From Rhodococcus sp040643435 (lineage in GTDB: Bacteria > Actinomycetota > Actinomycetes > Mycobacteriales > Mycobacteriaceae): 64,000 bases of DNA. How positions within the stretch are numbered: position 1 is the first letter of the stretch; each line of letters starts with the position of its first letter. The notes under the pieces are model-generated. The model saw nothing but the letters and a program-made list of their open reading frames with translations. It did not search any database and was not told the origin of the DNA. Positions 54,016 through 62,255 of this stretch are shown piece after piece. The stretch spans positions 290,912 to 354,911 of the forward strand of contig NZ_JBEYUH010000005.1 in assembly GCF_040643435.1 (NCBI RefSeq). The letters are read 5' to 3'. The position numbers were made by a program, and so were the translations under genes.

Positions 54016-54177
54016 CGCTTCGCTCCTGTCGCTGTGAGGACGGGTACTCGATTTCAGGGTGCCCGACTCCTCCCCGCCACGATCCGGTTTCCAGCGATTC
54101 TGTGGCCTGTGGGAATCGGACCCCGCTGTCCCACCAGCCTCGCTAGCATTCGAGCCACGTCGACGCCGAGGAGAACG

Positions 54178-54597
54178 ATGAGCACACCGACCACCACCGG
54201 GCAGGCCGTCGCTACGGTGACAGATTTTCTGGACGCGATGGTCGCGGAGGACACCGACCGGGCCGCCTCGCTGCTCGCCGACGACATCGCGTGGCACAAC
54301 ACCTGGCTCCCCACCATCCGCGGAGCCTCCCGTGTGCGGCAGATCCTCGCCGGACTGGAGCGACCGGGACTGGGGTTCGGCGTCGTCGTCCACCACATCG
54401 CCGCCGACGGCGACATCGTGCTCACCGAACGCACCGACGCCCTGCAGCTCGGGCCGGTCCGGATCGAGTTCTGGGTGTGCGGCACCTTCGAGTTACGCGA
54501 GGGACGGATCGTCTTCTGGGACGACCATTTCGACGTGCTCACCTTCTTCCGTGGAGCCGTCGTGGGCGTACTCCGCGCACTCCTGCGCCGCTCCTGA
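54178..54597 (+). CDS. Limonene-1,2-epoxide hydrolase family protein
   Basis: A 139-residue cone-shaped fold protein of the LEH/SnoaL group. The Arg-x-Asp pair (ERTDALQLG) and a C-terminal Asp (FWDDHFDV) occupy the positions of the LEH Asp-Arg-Asp triad, so epoxide hydrolysis is plausible; the usual WRDYFD reads WDDHFD. GAGGAGAACG precedes the ATG. A small-molecule epoxide substrate is inference. Confidence 0.8.
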   Translation: MSTPTTTGQAVATVTDFLDAMVAEDTDRAASLLADDIAWHNTWLPTIRGASRVRQILAGLERPGLGFGVVVHHIAADGDIVLTERTDALQLGPVRIEFWVCGTFELREGRIVFWDDHFDVLTFFRGAVVGVLRALLRRS

Positions 54598-54671
54598 CGG
54601 CCCCTTCGCGCACGCATAGAATCCGGTTCGTCGTCGAAAGGTTCGGCGACGAACCAGCAGGGAGCGATGAC

Positions 54672-55106
54672 ATGTCCGAGGCCGAGCACACTCCGGGGTT
54701 CACCACGGGTCTGCAGATCCGGCGCGAAGTGATGGGCGACGACTTCGTCGAGCGGGCGTTGGAGCGTTCACGCGGAACGGACTCCGAGGCGATGCAGGAA
54801 TTCGTCACCGAGCATGCATGGGGCGCGGTGTGGTCCCGGCCGGGGTTGGATCGGCGCAGCCGCAGCCTGCTCAATCTGGGCATGCTCATCGCTCTGCGCG
54901 CCGAGAACGAACTTCGCGGACACGTCCGCGGAGCACTCCGCAACGGACTCGGCCGCACAGAGATCATCGAATCGGTCGTGCACTGCACGGCCTACTGCGG
55001 CGCCCCCGCCGGGCTCGCCGCGATGCGGGTCGTCCAGGAAGTACTCGAGGCCGAGCTCGGTCCCGCCTCCGAAGACGACGAGCCCGGCGCGTCCGACCAG
55101 ACGTAA
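54672..55106 (+). CDS. Carboxymuconolactone decarboxylase family protein
   Basis: A 144-residue all-helical CMD protein resembling 4-carboxymuconolactone decarboxylase: RREVMGDDFVERAL near the start, WSRPGLDRRSRSLLNLGML in the middle and TAYCGAPAGLAAM near the end. It lacks the CxxC of AhpD peroxidases, supporting a PcaC-like role, but no other protocatechuate genes are near. GGGAGCGATGAC precedes the ATG. May be co-transcribed with the epoxide-hydrolase-like gene 74 bp upstream. Confidence 0.85.
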   Translation: MSEAEHTPGFTTGLQIRREVMGDDFVERALERSRGTDSEAMQEFVTEHAWGAVWSRPGLDRRSRSLLNLGMLIALRAENELRGHVRGALRNGLGRTEIIESVVHCTAYCGAPAGLAAMRVVQEVLEAELGPASEDDEPGASDQT

Positions 55107-55112
55107 GCCGCA

Positions 55113-55147
55113 AACGGCGCGTCCGGCCAGGAGCCGGACGCGCCGTT
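55113..55147. terminator. Bidirectional terminator between CMD and phoH genes
   Basis: 15-bp perfect stem AACGGCGCGTCCGGC with its complement, loop CAGGA, between two convergent stops (55106 and 55163). Confidence 0.88.
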
Positions 55148-55162
55148 CGGAGTGGGTACTCG

Positions 55163-56527
55163 TCACGCGCCGGGCGCGAACTCCTCGAGCATCTCCGTCA
55201 CGAGGGCCGCGATGGGCGACCTCTCACTGCGCGTGAGCGTGACGTGTGCGAACAACGGATGGCCCTTGAGCTTCTCGATGACCGCTGCAACACCGTCGTG
55301 CCGGCCGACACGCAGATTGTCGCGCTGCGCGACGTCGTGAGTGAGCACGACGCGTGAGCCCGCACCCAGCCGCGACAGGACGGTGAGCAGCACGTTTCGT
55401 TCGAGCGATTGCGCTTCGTCGACGATCACGAACGAGTCGTGCAGCGATCTGCCACGAATATGCGTGAGCGGCAACACTTCCAGCATCCCGCGGCTGAGGA
55501 CTTCCTCGAGCACCGCCGGGCTGGCCAGCCCTTCGAGGGTGTCGAAGACTGCCTGCCCCCACGGGTTCATCTTCTCCGCCTCGGTGCCCGGCAGGTAACC
55601 GAGGTCCTGCCCGCCCACGGCATAGAGCGGCCGGAAGACCACCACCTTGCGGTGGGTGCGCCGTTCCAGCACCGCCTCGAGCCCTGCTGTCAGGGCCAGG
55701 GCGGACTTTCCGGTTCCGGCCTTGCCGCCGAGGGAGACGATTCCGACCGATTCGTCGAGGAGGAGGTCGAGGGCGACACGCTGCTCGGCGGAGCGACCGT
55801 GCAATCCGAACGCTTCCCGGTCGCCGCGCACGAGCTGGACCCGCTTGTCGGCGGTGACCCGCCCGAGTGCGCTGGACGAACCCCCGAGCAACCTGATCCC
55901 GGTGTGGCACGGAAGATCCCGGGCCTCGTCGATGTCCACGACACCCTGGGCGAACAGCTCGTCGATCCGAGCACGGTCCACCTCGAGCTCGGTCATGCCC
56001 GTCCATCCCGAGGGCACCACGTCCTGGGCGTGGTACTCGTCGGCGTCGAGCCCGACGGCACCGGCCTTGACGCGCAGCGGGATGTCCTTGCTGACGAGGA
56101 CCACGGCCCGCCCTTCGGTGGCCAGATTCAGAGCGCACGCGAGGATACGGGAGTCGTTGGTCTCGGTGCGGAAACCCGCCGGCAGGACCATCTGATCGGT
56201 GTGGTTGAGCTCCACGTGGAGGGTGCCGCCGTCGTCCCCGATGGGGATGGGCTGGTCGAGGCGTCCGTACTGCTGCCGGAGGTCGTCGAGCAACCTCAGC
56301 GACTCGCGGGCGAACCAGCCGAGCTCGTGATGATGTCGCTTTCCTTCGAGTTCACCGATCACGACCAGAGGGAGGACGACTTCGTGCTCCGCGAACCTGG
56401 TGACCGCCCAAGGGTCGGAGAGCAACACTGAGGTGTCCAGCACATAGGTGCGTACTGCGGATTCTTTCACAACGGCGGTGTCGGAGGTGTGGCCGGAGCG
56501 AGTGGGGACGGAGCGTGTTGCGTTCAC
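55163..56527 (-). CDS. phoH2: PhoH2-type PIN-domain RNA helicase/ribonuclease
   Basis: A 454-residue fusion. The N-terminal PIN ribonuclease domain (about residues 25-165) starts RTYVLDTSVLLSDPWA and keeps acidic residues in VIGELEGKRHH and TNDSRILACA. The C-terminal PhoH ATPase has Walker A GGKAGTGKSALAL and Walker B VIVDEAQ. In mycobacteria PhoH2 unwinds and cleaves RNA. GTG at 56527 is chosen from GGAGCCCCAC just upstream; a GTG further in (VKESAVRTYV) is possible. The leader to the upstream stop is 250 bp. Confidence 0.92.
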   Translation of the reverse strand: MNATRSVPTRSGHTSDTAVVKESAVRTYVLDTSVLLSDPWAVTRFAEHEVVLPLVVIGELEGKRHHHELGWFARESLRLLDDLRQQYGRLDQPIPIGDDGGTLHVELNHTDQMVLPAGFRTETNDSRILACALNLATEGRAVVLVSKDIPLRVKAGAVGLDADEYHAQDVVPSGWTGMTELEVDRARIDELFAQGVVDIDEARDLPCHTGIRLLGGSSSALGRVTADKRVQLVRGDREAFGLHGRSAEQRVALDLLLDESVGIVSLGGKAGTGKSALALTAGLEAVLERRTHRKVVVFRPLYAVGGQDLGYLPGTEAEKMNPWGQAVFDTLEGLASPAVLEEVLSRGMLEVLPLTHIRGRSLHDSFVIVDEAQSLERNVLLTVLSRLGAGSRVVLTHDVAQRDNLRVGRHDGVAAVIEKLKGHPLFAHVTLTRSERSPIAALVTEMLEEFAPGA

Positions 56528-56762
56528 GTGGGGCTCCTCGGCCCGGACGGCACGGCCCGGACTTGTTCGGTGGGCCGGCAGGTCCCCGGTGTCGTCTCGA
56601 CCACGGAGGCCCGGTGCCGGCCCCCTCGCTCGGACTGTGACAGCCACACGATCAGGGACCTCCCGTGCAGTCGGCATCTGCGCCGCCTACACCCCCGACG
56701 CTAACGCCGAAACCTCCGATTCGCGCGGTGGTGGGGCAAGCGTGTCGGTGAAGTTTGCGTAA

Positions 56763-56778
56763 ACGCCGGTACCGGCGT
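56763..56778 (-). terminator. Terminator of the isochorismatase gene
   Basis: Perfect 16-bp palindrome ACGCCGGTACCGGCGT touching the stop codon and followed on the minus strand by TTTACG. Confidence 0.5.
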
Positions 56779-57464
56779 CAGCGCAGCGAAGCCGTGAGTC
56801 TCGCGGTCTCGAGGTCCCGTCGGCGCGTCGAGGCCGTGATCGCCTCGATCATGGCGTCGGTGGTCTCGACCCGGCCCACCCGCTTGGCGACGTAATCGAG
56901 TGCCATGAGGTGCTCGTCGCGGGAGAAGTCGGCGGTGGCGTCGAGAGCCATGAAAGGCGCCACGTCGCTCATGAAGGCATCGGCGGCGCTGAGCATGCAG
57001 CCCATATGTGCGTAGACACCCGTGACGATCAGCTGGTCGCGACCGTTGTGCGCGAGCAGCTGACGGAAGTCGGTGCGCTGGAAGGCCGAATACCGCCACT
57101 TGGTGACCTGGATGTCGTCCGAGCCGGGGGTGAGCTCGTCGATGACTTCGGTGTCACGCCCGGTGCTCAGACCGGCACCCCAGAAATCGGCGAGGATGCC
57201 GCGACGCGACGGATGCTGGTCGCCGGGCTGCATGGTGTACACGACGGGAACACCCGCGGCCAGGCACGCCTCGCGCAGACGGACGATGTTCGGCACCACT
57301 GTCGCGAGCGGTTCTTCATCTCGCTGATAGGCGTCGATGAAGTACTTCTGCATGTCGTGGATGAGCAGCGCACAACGAGACGCATCGAGCGTCCAGTCCA
57401 CACGGGCAGCAGGAATCTCGCCGCCGGTGGGCAACTCGTACGGGTCGATGCTGGGGATGGCCAT
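56778..57464 (-). CDS. Isochorismatase-family hydrolase, probably iron-regulated
   Basis: A 228-residue isochorismatase of the EntB/DhbB type (N-terminal domain only; no carrier-protein domain). The catalytic Asp is in LLIHDMQKYFID, Lys in VTKWRYSAF, and the nucleophilic Cys region is GVYAHMGCMLSA. It would convert isochorismate to 2,3-dihydro-2,3-dihydroxybenzoate, a catechol-siderophore precursor, or act as a related phenazine-type isochorismatase. GAGAAGGAAGTCGC precedes the ATG. A good IdeR/DtxR box lies 56 bp upstream. No other siderophore gene is in the window. Confidence 0.88.
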   Translation of the reverse strand: MAIPSIDPYELPTGGEIPAARVDWTLDASRCALLIHDMQKYFIDAYQRDEEPLATVVPNIVRLREACLAAGVPVVYTMQPGDQHPSRRGILADFWGAGLSTGRDTEVIDELTPGSDDIQVTKWRYSAFQRTDFRQLLAHNGRDQLIVTGVYAHMGCMLSAADAFMSDVAPFMALDATADFSRDEHLMALDYVAKRVGRVETTDAMIEAITASTRRRDLETARLTASLR

Positions 57465-57519
57465 GCGACTTCCTTCTCGTCCGGGGAGGGCGGTGCTGTT
57501 TCCGACGGCGTCGGCATGC

Positions 57520-57538
57520 GTAGGCTACCCTAACCAAA
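57520..57538 (-). promoter_or_regulatory. IdeR/DtxR iron box upstream of the isochorismatase
   Basis: On the minus strand TTTGGTTAGGGTAGCCTAC matches 15 of 19 positions of the consensus TTAGGTTAGGCTAACCTAA, including both central half-site cores. Repression by the iron-loaded regulator is predicted. Confidence 0.75.
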
Positions 57539-57573
57539 CCGGCGGTGGGGATTGTCGACCCGGACAGACGCCG

Positions 57574-57605
57574 CCGGCCCGCACCGAAGTGTCGGTGCGG
57601 GCCGG
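57574..57605 (-). terminator. Terminator of glyA
   Basis: 14-bp perfect stem CCGGCCCGCACCGA with its complement, loop AGTG, 42 bp beyond the glyA stop. Confidence 0.85.
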
Positions 57606-57646
57606 TCGTGGTCATCGCTCGTCGCCGTGCGACGGTGGACGAACCG

Positions 57647-58942
57647 TCAGATCAGACGCCAGTCCTCGAGTCCCTCGTACAGCGGAACGGACTGCGCCAG
57701 GGCGCTCACGCGCGTACGCAGCGACTCGGCGTCGCCACCACCGATGAGGGTCTGCGCAATGATGTCGGCGACCTCGGTGAACTGCTCGTCACCGAAACCG
57801 CGGGTTGCGAGTGCCGGGGTACCGATCCGCAGACCCGAGGTGACCATCGGCGGGCGCGGGTCGAAGGGAACCGCATTTCGGTTGACGGTGATCCCCACCT
57901 CGTGGAGCGCATCCTCACCCTGCTGGCCGTCGAGCTGCGAGTTGCGCAGGTCCACCAGGACCAGGTGCACGTCGGTGCCGCCGGTGAGCACCGAGATGCC
58001 CTTGTTCGCGACGTCCGACTGCGACAGGCGATCGGCGATGATCCGTGCGCCGGACAAGGTGCGCTGCTGGCGGTCCTTGAACTCGTCGCTCGCGGCGATC
58101 TTGAGCGCGACAGCCTTCGCCGCGATGGCGTGCATGAGCGGGCCGCCCTGCTGACCGGGGAAGACCGCCGAGTTGATCTTCTTCGCCCACTCCTGCTTGG
58201 CGAGGATCAGACCGGAGCGGGGACCACCGAGGGTCTTGTGCACGGTGGTCGACACGACGTCGGCGTAGGGCACCGGCGACGGATGCAGTCCCGCAGCGAC
58301 CAGGCCTGCGAAGTGCGCCATGTCGACCCACAGATATGCACCGACCTCGTCGGCGATGGAACGGAAGGCGGCGAAATCCTCGTGACGCGGGTAGGCGGAC
58401 CAGCCGGCGACGATCACCTTCGGCTTCTCCCGCAGGGCGATGTCGCGGACCTCGTCCATGTCGATGCGGTGGTCTTCCTTGCTGACCCCGTAGGACGCGA
58501 CGTCGTACAGCTTTCCGGAGAAGTTGAGCTTCATGCCGTGCGTGAGGTGGCCACCGTGCGCGAGATCGAGGCCGAGGAGCTTCTCGCCGGGCGTCATCAG
58601 CGCCATGAGCACCGCCGCGTTCGCCTGCGCACCCGAGTGCGGCTGGACGTTCGCGAAGTCGGCGCCGAAGAGTTCCTTCGCGCGGTTACGAGCGAGGTCC
58701 TCGATGACGTCCACGTTCTCGCAGCCGCCGTAGTAGCGACGACCGGGGTACCCCTCGGCGTACTTGTTGGTCAGGACACTTCCCTGTGCCTGCAGCACGG
58801 CGCGCGGCACGAAGTTCTCCGACGCGATCATCTCGAGGGTGTCGCGTTGACGGGACAACTCGCCGGCCATGGCCTGGGCGACCTCGGGATCGAGATCGTT
58901 CAGTGCGGCAGTGTTCACGTCGGCGCCGGGCGCAGCGGTCAT
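57647..58942 (-). CDS. glyA: Serine hydroxymethyltransferase
   Basis: A 431-residue PLP enzyme converting serine and tetrahydrofolate to glycine and methylene-THF. The PLP lysine lies in VSTTVHKTLGGPRSG; SENFVPRAVLQAQGS, AEGYPGRRYYGGCE and SGAQANAAVLMALM are intact. ATG at 58942, with TTGGAGAAACCTCG upstream. Its promoter region has a TAGACT hexamer framed by an inverted repeat (58974-58998). Confidence 0.97.
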   Translation of the reverse strand: MTAAPGADVNTAALNDLDPEVAQAMAGELSRQRDTLEMIASENFVPRAVLQAQGSVLTNKYAEGYPGRRYYGGCENVDVIEDLARNRAKELFGADFANVQPHSGAQANAAVLMALMTPGEKLLGLDLAHGGHLTHGMKLNFSGKLYDVASYGVSKEDHRIDMDEVRDIALREKPKVIVAGWSAYPRHEDFAAFRSIADEVGAYLWVDMAHFAGLVAAGLHPSPVPYADVVSTTVHKTLGGPRSGLILAKQEWAKKINSAVFPGQQGGPLMHAIAAKAVALKIAASDEFKDRQQRTLSGARIIADRLSQSDVANKGISVLTGGTDVHLVLVDLRNSQLDGQQGEDALHEVGITVNRNAVPFDPRPPMVTSGLRIGTPALATRGFGDEQFTEVADIIAQTLIGGGDAESLRTRVSALAQSVPLYEGLEDWRLI

Positions 58943-58973
58943 CGAGGTTTCTCCAAGCAGAGGATGTCAGGAT

Positions 58974-58998
58974 ACGGCCTCCAGTCTACGAAGGCCGT
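58974..58998 (-). promoter_or_regulatory. glyA promoter with flanking inverted repeat
   Basis: Minus-strand TAGACT (-10) at 58988-58983 is enclosed by ACGGCCT-N11-AGGCCGT, a perfect 7-bp repeat. A regulator bound here would cover the -10. The -35 is not clear. Confidence 0.35.
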
Positions 58999-59036
58999 CC
59001 ACCCTGCCGGTAGCCGGTACCCCAACGACCTGCGGT

Positions 59037-60227
59037 TCATCGAAGGCTGCTCGGCACCAGGGGCTCGTCGAGCAGGCGCCGGAACCGCTCCGCGCGCTGG
59101 GCTCCGGCCGGAACCTCCTCGAGCCAGCCACCGAGAAGCCGGTAGCCCTCGACGTAGGTACTGATGTACGCGCGCCACAACGGCGAGGAGAGGAATCGCA
59201 GCGACTGCCGCGCGCGTTCGGGACTCGTCAGCGACCAGCGCTGCAGAAATTCGACGACCTCGTCGTGACTGCGGCCCCGATCGTGGAGCAGCAGCGCAGC
59301 GTCCTGCCGTACGGACAACAGCTGCTCGGAGGCCTCGGACAGTTGCTCGGCCAGTTCGCCGTCGAAACGCAGCCCCAGATCGGCATAGATATCCTGCGCC
59401 CATTTTCCCCAGCCCGGGCCGACGATCGCTTCGAGCGCGAGATCGGCAAGGCCTTCGGCCATGAGGCACTGCGGCGTGTTGACGAGGAACAGTGTCTGCT
59501 CGGCCTGTCCTCCGGCGACGAGACCGGCTTCCTTGCGGCAGTGTTCGGTGTGGTGCCCGGGATACGCCTCGTGCGCGATCAACCGGGGCAGGTGTGCCAT
59601 CGTCTGTTCGAGATCGGAATTGATTGCGACTCGTGAGCGATAGTCGCCGAGATAGTAGTTGAAACCCGACCACGGCTTGTCGCCGACGACCTCGTACTCC
59701 ACCCGCTCGGTGTCCGGCAGCGGATAGACCGCGCGTACCTTCTCCCGCAAGGCGCCGGAGAAGGCTTCCACGCACTCGGCGAGGCGATCCGCCGGTATCA
59801 CTTCGGACCTGCGGTGGTCGTGCATCCGTTCGGCGAGCGAACCCGGTCCGGGAAGCAGCGCATCGAGGCGACGGTGCGCGTCCCGGTAGGCGTCCTCGTC
59901 GCCGGGAGCGATTCGGACATCGAAGTACGACTCGACCTCGTCGACGAAGCCGATGTCCTCGCCCGCGAACTTCCGGGCAGAACAGTCGAGTGCGCGCAGA
60001 TGCACGTCGAGGAACCGGGTTCGTTCGCTGGACAGTCCCGCACCGGGAAGTTCGTCACGGAGGCGCCGTGCGATGTGTGATAGATCACGAGGATCGGGTG
60101 CGGGCGCGTTCTCCACCTTGCGGCGCAGAGCGGGATCGCCCGTGTAAGCGTCGACGAAGCCTTCCTCGAGCCGGTCGAAAGCCAAGCCCAACAGCAGGTA
60201 TTCGTTCACGAAGTCGTCGGCTCCCAT
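59037..60227 (-). CDS. DUF885-family metallopeptidase-like protein
   Basis: A 396-residue DUF885 protein. The zinc-binding-like motif HEAYPGHH (His219-Glu220, His225-His226) is followed by an acidic helix (GLADLALEAIVGPGW), the gluzincin-like arrangement of this family, which includes putative secreted dipeptidases. No signal peptide is visible, so it should be cytoplasmic. ATG at 60227 lies eight bases behind a TAGGCT hexamer, suggesting a leaderless start. Substrate unknown. Confidence 0.85.
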   Translation of the reverse strand: MGADDFVNEYLLLGLAFDRLEEGFVDAYTGDPALRRKVENAPAPDPRDLSHIARRLRDELPGAGLSSERTRFLDVHLRALDCSARKFAGEDIGFVDEVESYFDVRIAPGDEDAYRDAHRRLDALLPGPGSLAERMHDHRRSEVIPADRLAECVEAFSGALREKVRAVYPLPDTERVEYEVVGDKPWSGFNYYLGDYRSRVAINSDLEQTMAHLPRLIAHEAYPGHHTEHCRKEAGLVAGGQAEQTLFLVNTPQCLMAEGLADLALEAIVGPGWGKWAQDIYADLGLRFDGELAEQLSEASEQLLSVRQDAALLLHDRGRSHDEVVEFLQRWSLTSPERARQSLRFLSSPLWRAYISTYVEGYRLLGGWLEEVPAGAQRAERFRRLLDEPLVPSSLR

Positions 60228-60235
60228 ACCGGCCG

Positions 60236-60241
60236 AGCCTA
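60236..60241 (-). promoter_or_regulatory. TAGGCT -10 hexamer of the DUF885 gene
   Basis: Minus-strand TAGGCT, then eight bases, then ATG at 60227; near-leaderless arrangement without a ribosome site. Confidence 0.4.
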
Positions 60242-60378
60242 GTCGCTCGGCGGCAGCCCGCCATACGGGAACGCGCCCGGGAAGGGACCCCGGCGAGGCA
60301 TCACGGTGTGTCAGCGCGCACAATCCGTTACATGGACATGCAACGCCGCATCCGCCGTGCCACCGGGAAGCCGTGCCG

Positions 60379-61311
60379 ATGGCTCGCCTGAACGAACCGA
60401 GCCCGTATGTCGAGTTCGACCGTAAGCAGTGGCGAACGCTGCGGAAATCGACTCCGCTCGTCCTCACCGAGGACGAACTGGTCGGGCTTCGAGGACTGGG
60501 CGAGCAGATCGATCTCGCGGAAGTCGCGGAGGTCTATCTGCCTCTCGCACGGTTGATCCACCTGCAGGTTGCGGCCAAGCAGCGACTGTTCGCCGCGACG
60601 GCGACCTTCCTCGGCGAGAAACACCCGGACCAGCAGGTGCCGTTCGTGATCGGCGTCGCGGGTTCGGTGGCGGTCGGCAAGTCCACCACGGCCCGCGTGC
60701 TCCAGGCGCTGCTGGCCCGGTGGGACCATCATCCGCGCGTGGATCTGGTGACCACCGACGGATTTCTCTATCCCACCAAGGAATTGGTGCGGCGCAACAT
60801 CATGCACCGCAAGGGTTTTCCCGACAGCTACGATCGGCGCAAGTTGCTGCGGTTCGTCACCGAGGTCAAGTCGGGCGCGAAAGAGGTTGCGGCACCCATC
60901 TATTCCCACATCTCGTACGACATCATCCCGGGCCAGTACCATATCGTCCGACAGCCCGACATTCTCATCATCGAGGGCCTGAACGTACTGCAGACCGGCC
61001 CTCGGCTGATGGTCTCGGATCTTTTCGACTTCTCCATCTACGTCGATGCCCGTATCGAGGACATCGAAAAGTGGTACGTGGAGCGGTTCCTTGCCCTCCG
61101 GAAGACGTCCTTCGCCGATCCGGAAGCACACTTCCACCATTACGCCGACCTGTCGGACCGGGACGCGGTGAGCGCCGCCAAGGAGATCTGGCACTCGATC
61201 AATCTGCCGAACCTGGTGGAGAACATCCTGCCGACGCGGCCCCGCGCGACCCTGGTGCTCCGGAAGGACTCGGATCACGCCATCAACCGACTCCGGTTGC
61301 GCAAGCTCTGA
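60379..61311 (+). CDS. coaA: Type I pantothenate kinase
   Basis: A 310-residue PanK-I, first committed step of coenzyme A synthesis. P-loop GVAGSVAVGKST, the GFLYPTKEL and KGFPDSYD substrate loops, and YSHISYDIIPG are intact. ATG at 60379 gives the usual MARLNEPSPYVEFDR start; GTG at 60373 is two codons upstream. Divergent from the DUF885 gene. Confidence 0.96.
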   Translation: MARLNEPSPYVEFDRKQWRTLRKSTPLVLTEDELVGLRGLGEQIDLAEVAEVYLPLARLIHLQVAAKQRLFAATATFLGEKHPDQQVPFVIGVAGSVAVGKSTTARVLQALLARWDHHPRVDLVTTDGFLYPTKELVRRNIMHRKGFPDSYDRRKLLRFVTEVKSGAKEVAAPIYSHISYDIIPGQYHIVRQPDILIIEGLNVLQTGPRLMVSDLFDFSIYVDARIEDIEKWYVERFLALRKTSFADPEAHFHHYADLSDRDAVSAAKEIWHSINLPNLVENILPTRPRATLVLRKDSDHAINRLRLRKL

Positions 61312-61332
61312 CGGTTCGCCCTTCCGTGGGCG

Positions 61333-62100
61333 TCAGGTGCCGAAGCGGCGGTGCCGCGCCGCGTAGTCGCGGAGCGCGCGCAGGAAGTCGACCCGGCGGA
61401 ACTCGGGCCAGTACGCCTCGGTGAACCATATCTCCGAGTAGGCGGACTGCCACAGCAGGAATCCGGACAATCGCTGTTCTCCGGAAGTTCGGATGACCAG
61501 ATCCGGGTCGGGCTGACCGGATGTGTACAGGTGACTGTCGACGCCCTCCACCGTGACCGCCTCGACGAGTTCCTCGCCTCGCAATCCCTGGGCGTATCTC
61601 ACTCGCAGCAGGGACTGCACCGCATCGACGATCTCCTGGCGTCCGCCGTACCCGACGGCGACATTGACGTGTGTCCCCGTGCGACCGGCAGTTCCGGCCG
61701 CTGCCTCGTGCAGGCGCTTTGCGTGATCGGCCGGGAGCAGGTCGGTAGTGCCGACGATCTTCACGCTCCAGTTCTGGCCGGGCGCGGAGATCTCCTCCAC
61801 CACGTCCGAAATGATCTCGAGCAGAGCGTCGAGTTCCTCCGGGTCGCGCCGGAGGTTCTCGGTGGAGAGCAGATAGATCGTGGCTCGCTCGATACCTGCC
61901 GCGTCGCACCAGCTCAGCAACTCGGCGATCTTCTTGGCACCCTCGCGATGGCCGTGACTGACGTCAGTGAAACCGTTCTCGCGCGCCCAGCGCCGATTGC
62001 CGTCGCACATCACCGCGACGTGGCACGGATGCTGCGCTCCCTCGAGTTCCTTCAGCAACCGGCGTTCGTAGAGCCGGTACAGCAATCCGCGCACACTCAC
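61333..62100 (-). CDS. Short-chain Z-prenyl diphosphate synthase, (2Z,6E)-farnesyl type
   Basis: A 255-residue cis-prenyltransferase. Catalytic MCDGNRRWAREN, the RRDPEELDALLEI segment, and the C-terminal RTSGEQRLSGFLLWQSAYSE with YWPEF are intact. The length and position next to hemolysin III and coaA match M. tuberculosis Rv1086, which makes Z,E-farnesyl diphosphate for decaprenyl phosphate; chain length here is inferred from that. GTG or ATG start at 62100. Confidence 0.92.
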   Translation of the reverse strand: MSVRGLLYRLYERRLLKELEGAQHPCHVAVMCDGNRRWARENGFTDVSHGHREGAKKIAELLSWCDAAGIERATIYLLSTENLRRDPEELDALLEIISDVVEEISAPGQNWSVKIVGTTDLLPADHAKRLHEAAAGTAGRTGTHVNVAVGYGGRQEIVDAVQSLLRVRYAQGLRGEELVEAVTVEGVDSHLYTSGQPDPDLVIRTSGEQRLSGFLLWQSAYSEIWFTEAYWPEFRRVDFLRALRDYAARHRRFGT

Positions 62101-62203
62101 CCCGTCATCACCACCCGGGCAACATTACGCCCAGGCGTACGGAGCGTCGCGGCGGTGGCCACACCGGCGCCCGACACGCAGCCGGAAGCTGTAACGTGGC
62201 GTC

Positions 62204-62229
62204 GGAACAAACTTACGGGTGCGTAGGTT
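62204..62229 (+). promoter_or_regulatory. ECF sigma (SigH/SigE-like) promoter candidate
   Basis: GGAACA (62204-62209), 17 bp and GTT (62227-62229), as in the SigH pattern GGAAYA-N16-18-GTT. It lies just upstream of the hemolysin III gene. Confidence 0.3.
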
Positions 62230-62240
62230 ACCGATCGGTA
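62229..62240. promoter_or_regulatory. 12-bp palindrome before hemolysin III
   Basis: TACCGATCGGTA, perfect without spacer, between the candidate promoter and the ribosome site. Could be an operator, or chance in GC-rich DNA. Confidence 0.25.
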
Positions 62241-62255
62241 CCGGGAGGAGCGCGC

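Noticed and set aside
56689..56713. SigF-like pattern GTTT-N15-GGGTGT upstream of phoH2 on the minus strand
   Set aside because: The -10 half deviates from GGGTAT, and a loose pattern of this kind arises often in GC-rich DNA; not listed as a promoter.
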